This document shows, in pieces, positions 7,761 to 15,040 of a stretch of DNA of 42,508 nucleotides; positions within the stretch are counted from its first letter, which is position 1, and every line of letters begins with the position of its first letter. Location of the stretch: NCBI GenBank assembly GCA_016190055.1, contig JACPRH010000049.1:71820-114327 (forward strand). Direction: 5' to 3'. A program made the position numbers and the translations under genes. The stretch comes from Nitrososphaerota archaeon (GTDB lineage: Archaea > Thermoproteota > Nitrososphaeria > Nitrososphaerales > JACPRH01). A model generated the notes under the pieces. The model made no database searches, was not told the DNA's origin, and saw nothing but the letters and a program-made list of their open reading frames with translations.

Positions 7761-7831
7761 CAGATACTGGCTCCTTTGGGCTGTTTAACCGATTTTAGAC
7801 CAGAGAAACAGTTTAGTTCGTGTTTCTTCAT
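7760..7831 (-). CDS. 23-aa leader ORF of the protease operon
   Basis: Reads MKKHELNCFSGLKSVKQPKG and ends with a TGA that overlaps the protease ATG by one base. It starts 38 nt from the palindrome, the same spacing as the other three leaders, although its sequence is not similar to theirs. The constant position is the main evidence. Coupled translation is inferred. Confidence 0.4.
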   Translation of the reverse strand: MKKHELNCFSGLKSVKQPKGASI

Positions 7832-7868
7832 AATTGTGCTATCAGTAATTTTCAAAGTTAAGTTTTGA

Positions 7869-7884
7869 TTGACTTGTAAGTCAA
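7869..7884. promoter_or_regulatory. Shared 16-bp palindromic operator, protease operon
   Basis: TTGACTTGTAAGTCAA: seven paired bases each side of a GT centre. On the minus strand ATCAAAACTTAA follows, as in the other copies. Confidence 0.65.
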
Positions 7885-7914
7885 CCTATCCACCATTAAA
7901 ATCTATAAAAATAG

Positions 7915-8028
7915 ACGAGTTTCTCCAACAAAACAAGGTATTTGGATAATAAGAGATGGAATAGTATTGGGCCACTTGAGGATGTGATCAAGCTTGAGGA
8001 ATTCCTACATAAAATCAAGTACTCTTAA
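7915..8028 (+). pseudogene. Small ORF remnant in repeat copy A (start lost)
   Basis: Thirty-seven sense codons reading SFSNKTRYLDNKRWNS, then PLEDVIKLEEFLHKIKYS and a stop. Copy C at 14796 has the same peptide with ATG at the position where copies A and B have ACG, directly after an in-frame TAG. Amino-acid similarity across three copies suggests a once-coding sequence transcribed away from the operator. It sits where the regulator gene sits at 5714, so it may be the remnant of a divergent partner gene. Confidence 0.35.
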
Positions 8029-8202
8029 ATTTGAGTAAAAACTGTCCAGCTGACAGGTGCCGGCTAACAAAGCATCTTCCACTTTTTCTGTGCGATACAG
8101 TATGAGCTAATGGGTACGATGGGACTTTACCCTACTAGAAACGTGGGTAATTTTGATTTAACTGCAATTAAAGGAACGCTGCTGAGTCTGGACGGTTGCC
8201 CA

Positions 8203-9123
8203 CTATTTTTCTTCGTAATTTGAAGATATTGAAGTCTTTCTTCCTCTCAGAGCAACTACTGCTAAGATTGCTGCAATAACCGTAGCGCCTAATGCCCAAG
8301 CATAGATTGAGGGTTCCGTGACTCTTTCAACGAATGTTGTCGTATCTGTACTAGTAACATTGTTCTGTATAGTTGCGGTGGATGTCACAGTAATGTTAGT
8401 TCTTAGGGTTGTTGTGGCTGTACTTATCATCGTAACTGTCTTGTTAGTAGTCGTTGTTGATGTCGTGGTCACTACCAGTACATTTGCTGGGCGAACAAAG
8501 AAGTCTAAAGTCGCAACAGGCAGAGCTTTATCGACTCTGAACACGAAGATGTAGAGTCCAGTCTGATTAACAGTTAGATTCTGATTGAAAGAAGTAACTT
8601 GTGACTTGTCTAGAATGGTACGTGCCTGATATGTTTCGTAGCTTAGTTCACTTGAATTGTTTCCGGTTCCCTTCACCAGCATAAAGTTGACTGGCGCTGT
8701 AGAGGTGATGTTAACCAGATAGGGAACTTTGGCAGCTAGTAACGCGCCTAGATAGTGTACTCGTGTTGTAGAGCATCTTCCAATTGGCTCATAACTCATG
8801 TTGAACTTTGCGGGCATTGATATAGGTCGTGCTGGAATTTGAAGAGCGCCGATTGCGCCAGCCCCGCAACTGGTGAACGACTCAGTTTGGTTGTAGAACT
8901 GGAAACCTATCTGACTCAAGTCCTCAAGCGGGCTTTGAGTAAAAGGGTTAATGTAGGAAGGACTGATTACTAGCGGGTAAGAGCTAGCAGTTACGGGTAG
9001 AACTGCTGCGCCAAATTCAATAACAATTAAAAGTGCCAGCAGCGTGCTGTATCTCTGTATGATCCCACCAGCAACACCCAATCGTTGTCTTATTGATGAA
9101 TTTGAGATATAAAAGCCTACCAC
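8203..9123 (-). CDS. Surface protein with WAxGAT C-terminal tail
   Basis: 306 residues: signal segment near 25-45, a roughly 180-residue ectodomain, a long Thr/Ser/Val stalk with Asn-x-Thr sequons, and the tail IYAWALGATVIAAILAVVAL followed by RGRK. The ectodomain (PYLVNITSTAPVNFMLV, LTVNQTGLYIFVFRVDK, FFVRPANVLVV) is clearly related to residues around 430-570 of the 754-residue protein at 23954. GTG start at 9123; an AT-rich promoter (TAATTATATTAA at about 9146-9157) lies about 25-35 nt upstream, so the mRNA may be nearly leaderless. Role unknown; a stalk-mounted extracellular domain is predicted. Confidence 0.75.
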   Translation of the reverse strand: MVGFYISNSSIRQRLGVAGGIIQRYSTLLALLIVIEFGAAVLPVTASSYPLVISPSYINPFTQSPLEDLSQIGFQFYNQTESFTSCGAGAIGALQIPARPISMPAKFNMSYEPIGRCSTTRVHYLGALLAAKVPYLVNITSTAPVNFMLVKGTGNNSSELSYETYQARTILDKSQVTSFNQNLTVNQTGLYIFVFRVDKALPVATLDFFVRPANVLVVTTTSTTTTNKTVTMISTATTTLRTNITVTSTATIQNNVTSTDTTTFVERVTEPSIYAWALGATVIAAILAVVALRGRKTSISSNYEEK

Positions 9124-9168
9124 GGGTAATCACCTTAGGGCATCGTTAATATAATTACGTTGACCTGT

Positions 9169-9176
9169 AAAAAAAA
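9169..9176 (-). terminator. Oligo-T terminator of the 10.8-9.2 kb operon
   Basis: A8 on the plus strand gives T8 on the transcript, 45 bases after the stop at 9221, separating this operon from the surface gene that follows. Confidence 0.55.
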
Positions 9177-9220
9177 GAAAACGAGGGAGCGGATATCCGC
9201 TCCGCGGGATAGGTTAGGTT

Positions 9221-10123
9221 TCAACCCCATAATTTGGTCCCAGCAATTAACCTCGTTAAGTAGTAGTACCATACTACTTCACCTGGTTGCAGTGATGATC
9301 CGGGCTTGTTAGGATAGTCTGCGTTTGCACTGTAATACGTTTGTCCAACCGAATAGATGGTATAGCCCCCTCCTCCATCATTGGTATACGTGATTTGAGA
9401 ACCGTTGGTAGTGCCGCCACCTGCCTCTATTGAGTAATCTGAGTAGCTACTGAAATAAGTGTCGGCTCCTCCCGGGGCTTTGTATCCTCCGCCCCACTGC
9501 TTTATCTGCCAAGCATTAGTGCTTGAAATGCTTTCAACGCCGACTTGCACGTACTTTATTTGATTACCTGCTATCGTTTCTTTTCCGACAGTAAAGTAAC
9601 GGTTAGGATCATCACCGCCCTTAGTGTAAGTTACTGTATACGCGTGTTGTGATAGGTCATTGTAAATAGCGTTCCAGTAGAATGTGATCGAAGAACCATC
9701 AGACGACCAATACATGTCTTGAATCACGTAGTTGATCTGGCTGAAAGTACCTAGCGTCGGACAGTTAGGTACGGCCTGACAATCGTAGTAAGCGGTACCT
9801 TGACAAGGCTTCCATATCTGTGCGATCCCTTTGATATTTGAACTATAGTCAATAGCATTGAACTGTTGAGTTTGCCATCCTGTGATGGCGCCGTTACTTT
9901 GCTGCTCAGCAGAGGATACCACGCTCATAACCGTACTTGACAATTGACCTGGGGTCGTTCCCGCGAAGTTATTTCTTTGCCAGATTTCTTGCACCGCAGT
10001 TTTACTTAGGTCTGGATACGATGCTATATAGGGTTGTAAAGCGAACGCCAAGTTCTGCCCTAGCAATAACGATGCAATCAGCGGAAGAACGATGAATTTG
10101 ATTTGTTTCTTTCCATCAGCCAA
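9221..10123 (-). CDS. Secreted beta-rich protein of unknown function
   Basis: 300 residues with signal peptide FIVLPLIASLLLGQNLAFA, cleaved near residue 28. The mature protein has a short helical region, a Cys cluster (PCQGTAYYDCQAVPNC near 107-121), then Gly/Tyr/Ser-rich strands and no anchor, so it is probably released. Overall composition and length resemble the secreted products at 4614 and 12954, but I see no alignable catalytic motif. Start is TTG at 10123, overlapping the upstream gene by 8 nt. Third cistron of the operon after the leader ORF. Confidence 0.6.
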   Translation of the reverse strand: MADGKKQIKFIVLPLIASLLLGQNLAFALQPYIASYPDLSKTAVQEIWQRNNFAGTTPGQLSSTVMSVVSSAEQQSNGAITGWQTQQFNAIDYSSNIKGIAQIWKPCQGTAYYDCQAVPNCPTLGTFSQINYVIQDMYWSSDGSSITFYWNAIYNDLSQHAYTVTYTKGGDDPNRYFTVGKETIAGNQIKYVQVGVESISSTNAWQIKQWGGGYKAPGGADTYFSSYSDYSIEAGGGTTNGSQITYTNDGGGGYTIYSVGQTYYSANADYPNKPGSSLQPGEVVWYYYLTRLIAGTKLWG

Positions 10124-10781
10124 TTATCCTCACCTGAACTGCGTCAACGAAGAAACCCACACCATTATCCACGAATGAGAACGTGGGTGAGATAGGTGTC
10201 TCTTTACCGACCATTTCATCAGGCCAGTTTTGCGGTACTGTGATGTGGACGACAATTTCCTTCGACTCGTCTGGCTTCAGTGATATCGCGCTAGGTTCAA
10301 AGCTGGTAAGATCTTTCGTAAATAATGCGCCGGGGATTGGCTTGTTCTGCTGCATTAACCTGATTGTCTGTAGCGGTTCAATTGAAGCTGCTACAGATGG
10401 GGGTAAAATCATTCCTCCATCTCCATGTGGTGTTATAGCCACATTTGGGAGTGAGTTTACTCCGGGTTGATACTTGAGTGTGAGCACTACATCAACTGTT
10501 GACCCTCTTGTGACGTTTATCTTTTCCACATTGAAAGAGCCGGTTATGGTACCTTTGCCATCGGCCTGCAGCAGCCACTCCTGCGGACCCACTATCGATT
10601 TGATAGTTTTGTGAATTATCGTATTAGTCTGATTTGCGGATACAGCATCTTGAATTGTTGTCTGAGACGAGCTGGACGGAGTGCTCCCAATACTTCCGAC
10701 TGCGTTAGCTGAGACTAGAGAAGCTAGTGCAATTACTGCTATAAGGCTAGATATAGCGAATAGTTTCCGGCGACTATTCAT
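10116..10781 (-). CDS. Secreted Ig-like/beta-sandwich protein
   Basis: About 221 residues. The ATG at 10781 is chosen over an upstream ORF start (10802) because it overlaps the leader ORF stop as ATGA and directly precedes a good signal peptide (FAISSLIAVIALASLVSANA). The mature part has strand patterns typical of an additive immunoglobulin-like domain (VTRGSTVDVVLTLKYQPG, LKPDESKEIVVHITVP) and no anchor. It is encoded just before the secreted protein at 9221 and may act as its partner or chaperone; that is inference. Confidence 0.6.
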   Translation of the reverse strand: MNSRRKLFAISSLIAVIALASLVSANAVGSIGSTPSSSSQTTIQDAVSANQTNTIIHKTIKSIVGPQEWLLQADGKGTITGSFNVEKINVTRGSTVDVVLTLKYQPGVNSLPNVAITPHGDGGMILPPSVAASIEPLQTIRLMQQNKPIPGALFTKDLTSFEPSAISLKPDESKEIVVHITVPQNWPDEMVGKETPISPTFSFVDNGVGFFVDAVQVRIIG

Positions 10782-10885
10782 ATCCTTGCACCACTTTTCC
10801 ACTTCTCGGGTACGAGATACGGCCCTTCCTTAGGTTGACCTAGGAAGGTTTCAACTTTTGGTTCGAATTTGGTTTCTTTTACCAT
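10778..10885 (-). CDS. 35-aa leader ORF of the 10.8-kb operon
   Basis: MVKETKFEPKVETFLGQPKE followed by GPYLVPEKWKSGARI. The leader at 14711 matches 26 of the first 30 residues, and several codons differ by synonymous or conservative changes (for example ctc/ctt, ggg/gga, K/R), which argues that it is translated. Start lies 39 nt from the palindrome; the stop overlaps the next ATG (ATGA). Confidence 0.6.
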   Translation of the reverse strand: MVKETKFEPKVETFLGQPKEGPYLVPEKWKSGARI

Positions 10886-10909
10886 AACAATTCATATTAG
10901 AGCATGATT

Positions 10910-11310
10910 GGCTTAAGTTTTGATTGACTTGTAAGTCAACCTATCCACCATTAAAATCTATAAAAATAGACGAGTTTCTCCAACAAAACAAGGTATTTAG
11001 ATAATGAAAGGCGGAACAGCGTTAGGCCACTTGAGGATGTGATCAAGCTTGAGGAATTCCTACATAAAATCAAATACTCTGTTAAATTTGAGTAAAAACT
11101 GTCCAGCTGACAGGTGCCGGCTAACAAAGCATCTTCCACTTTTTATCAGTGCGATACAGTATGAGCTAATGGGTACGATGGGACTCTACCCTACTAAAAA
11201 CGTGGGTAATTGTTAGTTAACTGCAGTTAATGGAATACTGACGAGTCTGGGTAGTCGCGCTTACTATTTTTCTTCGTACGTGAAGATACTGTTAACTCTT
11301 TCTTCTTCTC
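10910..11310. repeat. Long intergenic repeat, copy B, ending in a surface-gene remnant
   Basis: Aligns with copy A over its whole length. The plus-strand small frame (10970-11095, 41 codons, ending IKYSVKFE) is kept but starts with ACG. At about 11262-11310 the minus strand keeps the last codons of a surface gene like that at 8203, down to the identical final GAAGAAAAATAG but shifted in frame. The rest of that gene is missing, replaced by the unrelated plus-strand gene at 11486. Confidence 0.7.
10924..10939. promoter_or_regulatory. Shared 16-bp palindromic operator, 10.8-kb operon
   Basis: TTGACTTGTAAGTCAA, identical to the protease-operon copy, with the same flanks (CTTAAGTTTTGA on one side, CCTATCCACC on the other). 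Confidence 0.65.
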
Positions 11311-11485
11311 GATACTGTATACCTCGTTGCACGGTCTAAAGCGTTAACTTTGTTCGTTCTGTCTAAGTTTCAGGCTCAGTAGAGCTGTTCTAAAGCATAG
11401 AGATAATAATTGACTGGTTGTACCAAACAGCTGGTGGATGAGATGCGAGAAGAAGAATCGGATGGTTGCGAAGGAGATATAAATC

Positions 11486-12586
11486 TTGACTGAAAACAAC
11501 AACAAAAGTAAGGCTGCATACCCAACCATTTTTGTCGCAATCATAATACTGGTTGTGATTGCTCTTGCCGCAAGCCTTTACTTTTCTGGGTCAGCAATTA
11601 TACAGCCAGCCAGCTCAACCGGTAGTAGCAACACCAACAGCACTGCAACGACAGGGCCAAGCGGCTCTAACACTACTGTTATCACCACCACAACTAGCAA
11701 CATAACAATCACACCTACTTCCCGCAGGACTACTGAATACAGAACATTTACTGGTAAAATGGTAGCTATTGATTCCAGCCTCCAAGTTCAAACAATTCAA
11801 TCTATCTTACTAACAGGTAATGCGACGCAAATTGCGCAAAGGCTCGCATCTGCGCTGAATGAACTCCCCATCACCCTCGTTTCGGAACAGATGCCGCATG
11901 GCTCCAATAACACGATAAACGCATTTCAGGCAACCTACAATTACAGAACCTCTAAGGACTCCCACATTAGCATAACCTTCCTATACTGGAATAACCAGTT
12001 TCAATTCTATCAACTGGGCTACACCGTCAAGAACTACACAAATCTGAGGTCTGCTGATATCACTCCAAATAATTCCAGTATGAATGTCACCAAAGCGGAG
12101 AGTAGTGCGGAGCAGATTATGAGCGGCTTGGGAATACCATTTGCCCAAGTAACTCTAGTGAATCGTAACCCCCTCTACAGCTCTGCGACCGACTACATGG
12201 TTGAGTGGGTTCAAGGGTACAAAGGGATTCCGATGTCAGGAACCATAGTAACGAACTGGGCAGGCGGTCGAAGCACAGTGCCCAGCACACTCGAACTTGA
12301 ATTTTATCCGCCAACAGGCGAATTGATTGGGATAAGCATTTTTGGCCCGTACTGGTATCTGATACCTGCAAGCTTCCCGCTGGATGTCCAGCCTTCTACT
12401 GCGATTTCAACTGCGGTTAATACAGCTAACAGCCAACTCAATATGAGCCAAGTAACTTACACTAACGCAGCGCTTGTAGCAATGCACGGTCACTTGTACT
12501 ACGTTATCTCTGTGGGAAACGGCATCATCGAATACTCGATATACATCAACCCCAGAACTGGCGAAGTAGGCTTTCCCCAGCCTTAG
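11486..12586 (+). CDS. Membrane-anchored extracellular protein with PepSY-like repeats
   Basis: 366 residues: short cytoplasmic start, one transmembrane helix (about 15-33: TIFVAIIILVVIALAASLYF), a Ser/Thr/Asn stalk with many sequons, then an extracellular region. The C-terminal half contains elements such as LELEFYPPTGELIGISIFGP and EYSIYINPRTGEVGFPQ, typical of PepSY/YcdB-like modules often found with secreted proteases as inhibitors or propeptides. Start TTG with GGAG about 10 nt upstream. It is the only plus-strand gene between 6.3 and 14.8 kb and sits next to a truncated repeat, suggesting insertion by rearrangement. A protease-inhibitor role is speculative. Confidence 0.6.
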   Translation: MTENNNKSKAAYPTIFVAIIILVVIALAASLYFSGSAIIQPASSTGSSNTNSTATTGPSGSNTTVITTTTSNITITPTSRRTTEYRTFTGKMVAIDSSLQVQTIQSILLTGNATQIAQRLASALNELPITLVSEQMPHGSNNTINAFQATYNYRTSKDSHISITFLYWNNQFQFYQLGYTVKNYTNLRSADITPNNSSMNVTKAESSAEQIMSGLGIPFAQVTLVNRNPLYSSATDYMVEWVQGYKGIPMSGTIVTNWAGGRSTVPSTLELEFYPPTGELIGISIFGPYWYLIPASFPLDVQPSTAISTAVNTANSQLNMSQVTYTNAALVAMHGHLYYVISVGNGIIEYSIYINPRTGEVGFPQP

Positions 12587-12738
12587 TTAGTTACTTAGTA
12601 GTTATGACAGCAGTAGCTTAGTTTGGTATCAATCCATTGGGAGTTGAAGCATATTATTGTTTGGCCTATAATGGCTACACTATATACCGCAATGAAATAG
12701 CATCCCGTGCGTGATTAATGTCGGTTGATGACTAACTG

Positions 12739-12769
12739 GCTCTGTTACCTTAATTTAAGGTAACAGAGC
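12739..12769. terminator. 31-nt perfect hairpin between convergent genes
   Basis: Fifteen perfectly paired bases around a single T, starting GCTCTGTTACCTTAA. It lies 150 bases after the plus-strand gene and 185 bases after the minus-strand gene, as expected for a bidirectional stop, though no T-run follows on either side. Confidence 0.4.
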
Positions 12770-12867
12770 TGCCATCTACAGCATGAGCCTACACTAAAGC
12801 TGGCTGATTTTACTTCTGTCTTTAATAATATATGTTGACAACTTGTCTCGTTCCGATTGTCCATCTT

Positions 12868-12929
12868 AAAAAAACAACTGGTGCTTGATTAGAGTACCCT
12901 ATGGCGGGTACAGAGCACTCCAATCAAGC
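12868..12929 (-). terminator. Hairpin plus T7 terminator for the 14.5-12.9 kb operon
   Basis: On the minus strand an outer stem (GCTTGATT, 12883-12890 with 12922-12929) encloses a GTACCC/GGGTAC stem, followed 8 bases later by T7 (12868-12874). Confidence 0.55.
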
Positions 12930-12953
12930 AGGCGATCGTCGTATCAGAGACTT

Positions 12954-13784
12954 CTAGCAACGACTCGGCGGGACGAGCTCATTACCTGCGCTGGAGTTCC
13001 CATTCCACAAAGGTGTGCTGGTATCGGTATAATGCGTACCAGTATAGAATCCCATTTGAGCATCATTGGCAGAATTTACATAAATCAAGATTGATGTTGG
13101 CGACCCATTGTTATAGAGGTAAGCATTTCCTGAGTTTCGCTGACCGGATGATATTACTTGCGCCCATAATGCTATGTGATCGTTTCGCAGGTCATGGAAA
13201 TTGGTTGTAGTATAGTCTGCTTCGAAGATCGAGCCCACACGGCTCGTAAATTTGTTGGTTACACCTGTACTACACACTGAGTTACCGAGTGAACTCCCTC
13301 GTGTGACATCCTGGATTGAGAATGAGAATTCACCCTTGTTTGTATACACTGCGGAAGCGTAGCGCATCTGATCTGAAGCTTGCCAACCGTCGGGCAAGGT
13401 CATTATCATAGCTGAAACGCAACTGCTACCACTGTAGACCTCACGCCAGAAACCATATTGTCCAGAGGGTAAACTGCCAGACGATGAACCACCGGCGCAA
13501 CCCAAGGAAAGAGACGAACCATAACCATTATACAGCCACCCGACGTGAGTTTCATACCCATCTGATGTACTAGCGAACACGCCTTCGGTTGGAGCATCAC
13601 CCGTGGTAGCTTGTGACCAATAGACCCCTCCAGTAGGCATCTCTGGTGCATCGTAATTTGCTGTTGTCGGAGCCATCTGAATTCCATACTGCCATAAAGC
13701 CCACGCTGGCTGCGGCATCGCGGAAAAAAGCAGAAGGGCTGAAACTAATGTAATGGTCAAGTTTTTCCTAATAGTTTTTGCCAT
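12954..13784 (-). CDS. Secreted beta-rich protein, possibly eqolisin-like
   Basis: About 276 residues from the ATG at 13784, preceded by GGAGTGAGAAG; upstream in-frame ATGs at 13805 and 13835 are less likely because the signal peptide (LTITLVSALLLFSAMPQPAWA) starts here. The mature protein has four Cys, many aromatic strands and no anchor. The order GWLYNGYG, QYGFWREVYSG, MTLPDGWQASDQMRY, GEFSFSIQDVTRG, SIFEADYTT recalls the strand order of glutamic peptidases of the eqolisin group, with Q/W/E near the expected places. This is pattern matching by eye and could be wrong. Last gene of its operon, followed by a hairpin-T terminator. Confidence 0.6.
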   Translation of the reverse strand: MAKTIRKNLTITLVSALLLFSAMPQPAWALWQYGIQMAPTTANYDAPEMPTGGVYWSQATTGDAPTEGVFASTSDGYETHVGWLYNGYGSSLSLGCAGGSSSGSLPSGQYGFWREVYSGSSCVSAMIMTLPDGWQASDQMRYASAVYTNKGEFSFSIQDVTRGSSLGNSVCSTGVTNKFTSRVGSIFEADYTTTNFHDLRNDHIALWAQVISSGQRNSGNAYLYNNGSPTSILIYVNSANDAQMGFYTGTHYTDTSTPLWNGNSSAGNELVPPSRC

Positions 13785-13791
13785 GATCTTC

Positions 13792-14508
13792 TCACTCCAC
13801 GACATCGAATGCAGCCTCAATTCGTAACGTAACATCTGTCGCAGCCCGCGTCAGGACTAGGGTGTAGTGCCCGGGCGTCACATCGGTGAAATAAGTTCCC
13901 TCATACGGGTACCCAGGAGGCCCGGCTCTCAAGCCCAGCGGGATGACACGTTCTGTGGGAGGGGAGATTTTCAAGTTACTCAACAAGGGCATACGCTCGG
14001 CGATCACTGCACTGTATACCTTCGAGCCGTTAGAGTTCAAAACTGTGAGCTCTGATGATCCCCAAAGCTTGTTTGGAGTACCTTGCAACCCTATATTAAG
14101 CCAGAGTACGTCACAGGTCTTTATGCTTTTGTCGGATAAGGTGACCTCCATAGTAACATTGCCTTGGCTAGTGACGGCCTTAGGACCTATGAACTGACTC
14201 GGAGGTTGAACTTCAGGACCAACTTGCTCCGTCGAGACAGTAATATCTGCCCCTTCCTTCATTGTTCCATTTATTACCTGAGTAGTCGTCGTGGTCACAG
14301 TGACGAGCTTTTTGCCCAGAGGCTGGCACTGCATTGTCTGAGAAAGTGAATCTTGCACAAGGGGAGTTACAGAAACCAGAGAAGTACCAGACGATTTAGC
14401 ATTGTAGGTCTCACGCGGTAATGAGCCCTGCATAGCACTGGCCACGTTTGCGGCAAAAAAAGCCGCCCCAACTATTGACGCAATAACAATTATTGGTAGA
14501 ACTCTCAT
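13792..14508 (-). CDS. Secreted small beta-sandwich protein
   Basis: About 238 residues from the ATG at 14508, which overlaps the leader stop as ATGA and precedes the signal peptide PIIVIASIVGAAFFAANVASA. The mature part has a Thr-rich strand (KKLVTVTTTTTQVING) and a C-terminal domain with GHYTLVLTRAATDVTLRI resembling Ig-like folds. The gene stops 7 nt before the next ATG. Like the product at 10116 it is a small secreted protein between the leader ORF and the larger secreted protein, so the two operons have the same layout. Confidence 0.6.
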   Translation of the reverse strand: MRVLPIIVIASIVGAAFFAANVASAMQGSLPRETYNAKSSGTSLVSVTPLVQDSLSQTMQCQPLGKKLVTVTTTTTQVINGTMKEGADITVSTEQVGPEVQPPSQFIGPKAVTSQGNVTMEVTLSDKSIKTCDVLWLNIGLQGTPNKLWGSSELTVLNSNGSKVYSAVIAERMPLLSNLKISPPTERVIPLGLRAGPPGYPYEGTYFTDVTPGHYTLVLTRAATDVTLRIEAAFDVVE

Positions 14509-14711
14509 ATTCCCGCACCGCTTAACAGTTCTCGACGCCCACATTCCGAAGTGCGCCCAGACTCTGTGCGAGCCCTAAGTAGGATAGCGTAGAGTCCGTT
14601 GGCTACTTGATGCGGTAGCTTCTTCCACTTCTCGACTACAAGATACGGTCCTTCTCTAGGCCGACCTAGGAAGGTTTCAACTTTTGGTTCGAATTTGGTT
14701 TCTTCTACCAT
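14505..14711 (-). CDS. 68-aa leader ORF of the 14.7-kb operon
   Basis: First 30 residues (MVEETKFEPKVETFLGRPRE, GPYLVVEKWK) match the leader at 10885, but this one continues for 38 more residues rich in Arg and Ser. Begins 39 nt from the palindrome, and overlaps the next gene by 4 nt. The longest of the four leaders; the extra part may simply be read-through of intergenic sequence. Confidence 0.6.
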   Translation of the reverse strand: MVEETKFEPKVETFLGRPREGPYLVVEKWKKLPHQVANGLYAILLRARTESGRTSECGRRELLSGAGI

Positions 14712-14739
14712 AACTGTTCATATTGGAGGATACTTGGCT

Positions 14740-14909
14740 TAAGTTTTGATTGATTTTGAAGTCAACCTATCCACCATTAAAATCTTTAAAATTAGATGAG
14801 TTTCTCCAATAAAACGAGGCTTTTGGATAATAAGAGGTGGAACAGCGTTAGGCCACTTGAGGATGTGATCAAGCTTGAGGAATTCCTACATAAATCAAAT
14901 ACTAGGTGT
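14740..14909. repeat. Intergenic repeat, copy C (truncated)
   Basis: Matches copies A and B from the palindrome through the small plus-strand reading frame to about 14905, then stops; the tRNA-end-like half is absent. Confidence 0.65.
14750..14765. promoter_or_regulatory. Shared 16-bp palindromic operator, 14.7-kb operon
   Basis: TTGATTTTGAAGTCAA, with TTGATTTT matching the 5540 copy, and the same CTTAAGTTTTGA flank toward the operon. Confidence 0.6.
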
Positions 14910-15038
14910 GCAATGGAAGCTGATTCTTTCTTCGTTAGTAATGGGACGTACTCATATGTAGGAAGATGGATTTGCGGTGCAAATGGGCGTTGCCTACAAC
15001 TAAATGAGCACAGCAGACTACAGTTAGGATTCCTCTAG
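14796..15038 (+). CDS. Small ORF diverging from the operator, frameshifted copy
   Basis: Starts MSFSNKTRLLDNKRW and continues SVRPLEDVIKLEEFLHK, the same peptide seen in copies A and B, here with a true ATG. After residue 34 one A is missing relative to the other copies, so the frame runs into about 45 unrelated residues before stopping. The conserved part ends with a predicted amphipathic helix. Not a family I recognise. It may be a real micro-protein or the leftover N-terminus of a divergent regulator. Confidence 0.35.
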   Translation: MSFSNKTRLLDNKRWNSVRPLEDVIKLEEFLHKSNTRCAMEADSFFVSNGTYSYVGRWICGANGRCLQLNEHSRLQLGFL

Positions 15039-15040
15039 GA

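Larger units (their letters stand above)
7857..8236. repeat. Long intergenic repeat, copy A (operator to surface-protein 3' end)
   Basis: Nearly the whole stretch aligns with copy B at 10915-11310: operator, a plus-strand small reading frame, the tRNA-end-like block (8101-8160) and the 3' end of the minus-strand surface gene. Small length changes separate the copies (for example one 4-base and one 2-base gap). This indicates duplication of a unit comprising the surface-gene end plus the next operon's control region. Confidence 0.75.

Noticed and set aside
7093-8554. Several antisense frames with Val-rich or Cys-rich products opposite the protease and surface genes.
   Set aside because: Thr stalk codons (ACN) read as Val/Cys-like runs on the opposite strand; typical shadows.
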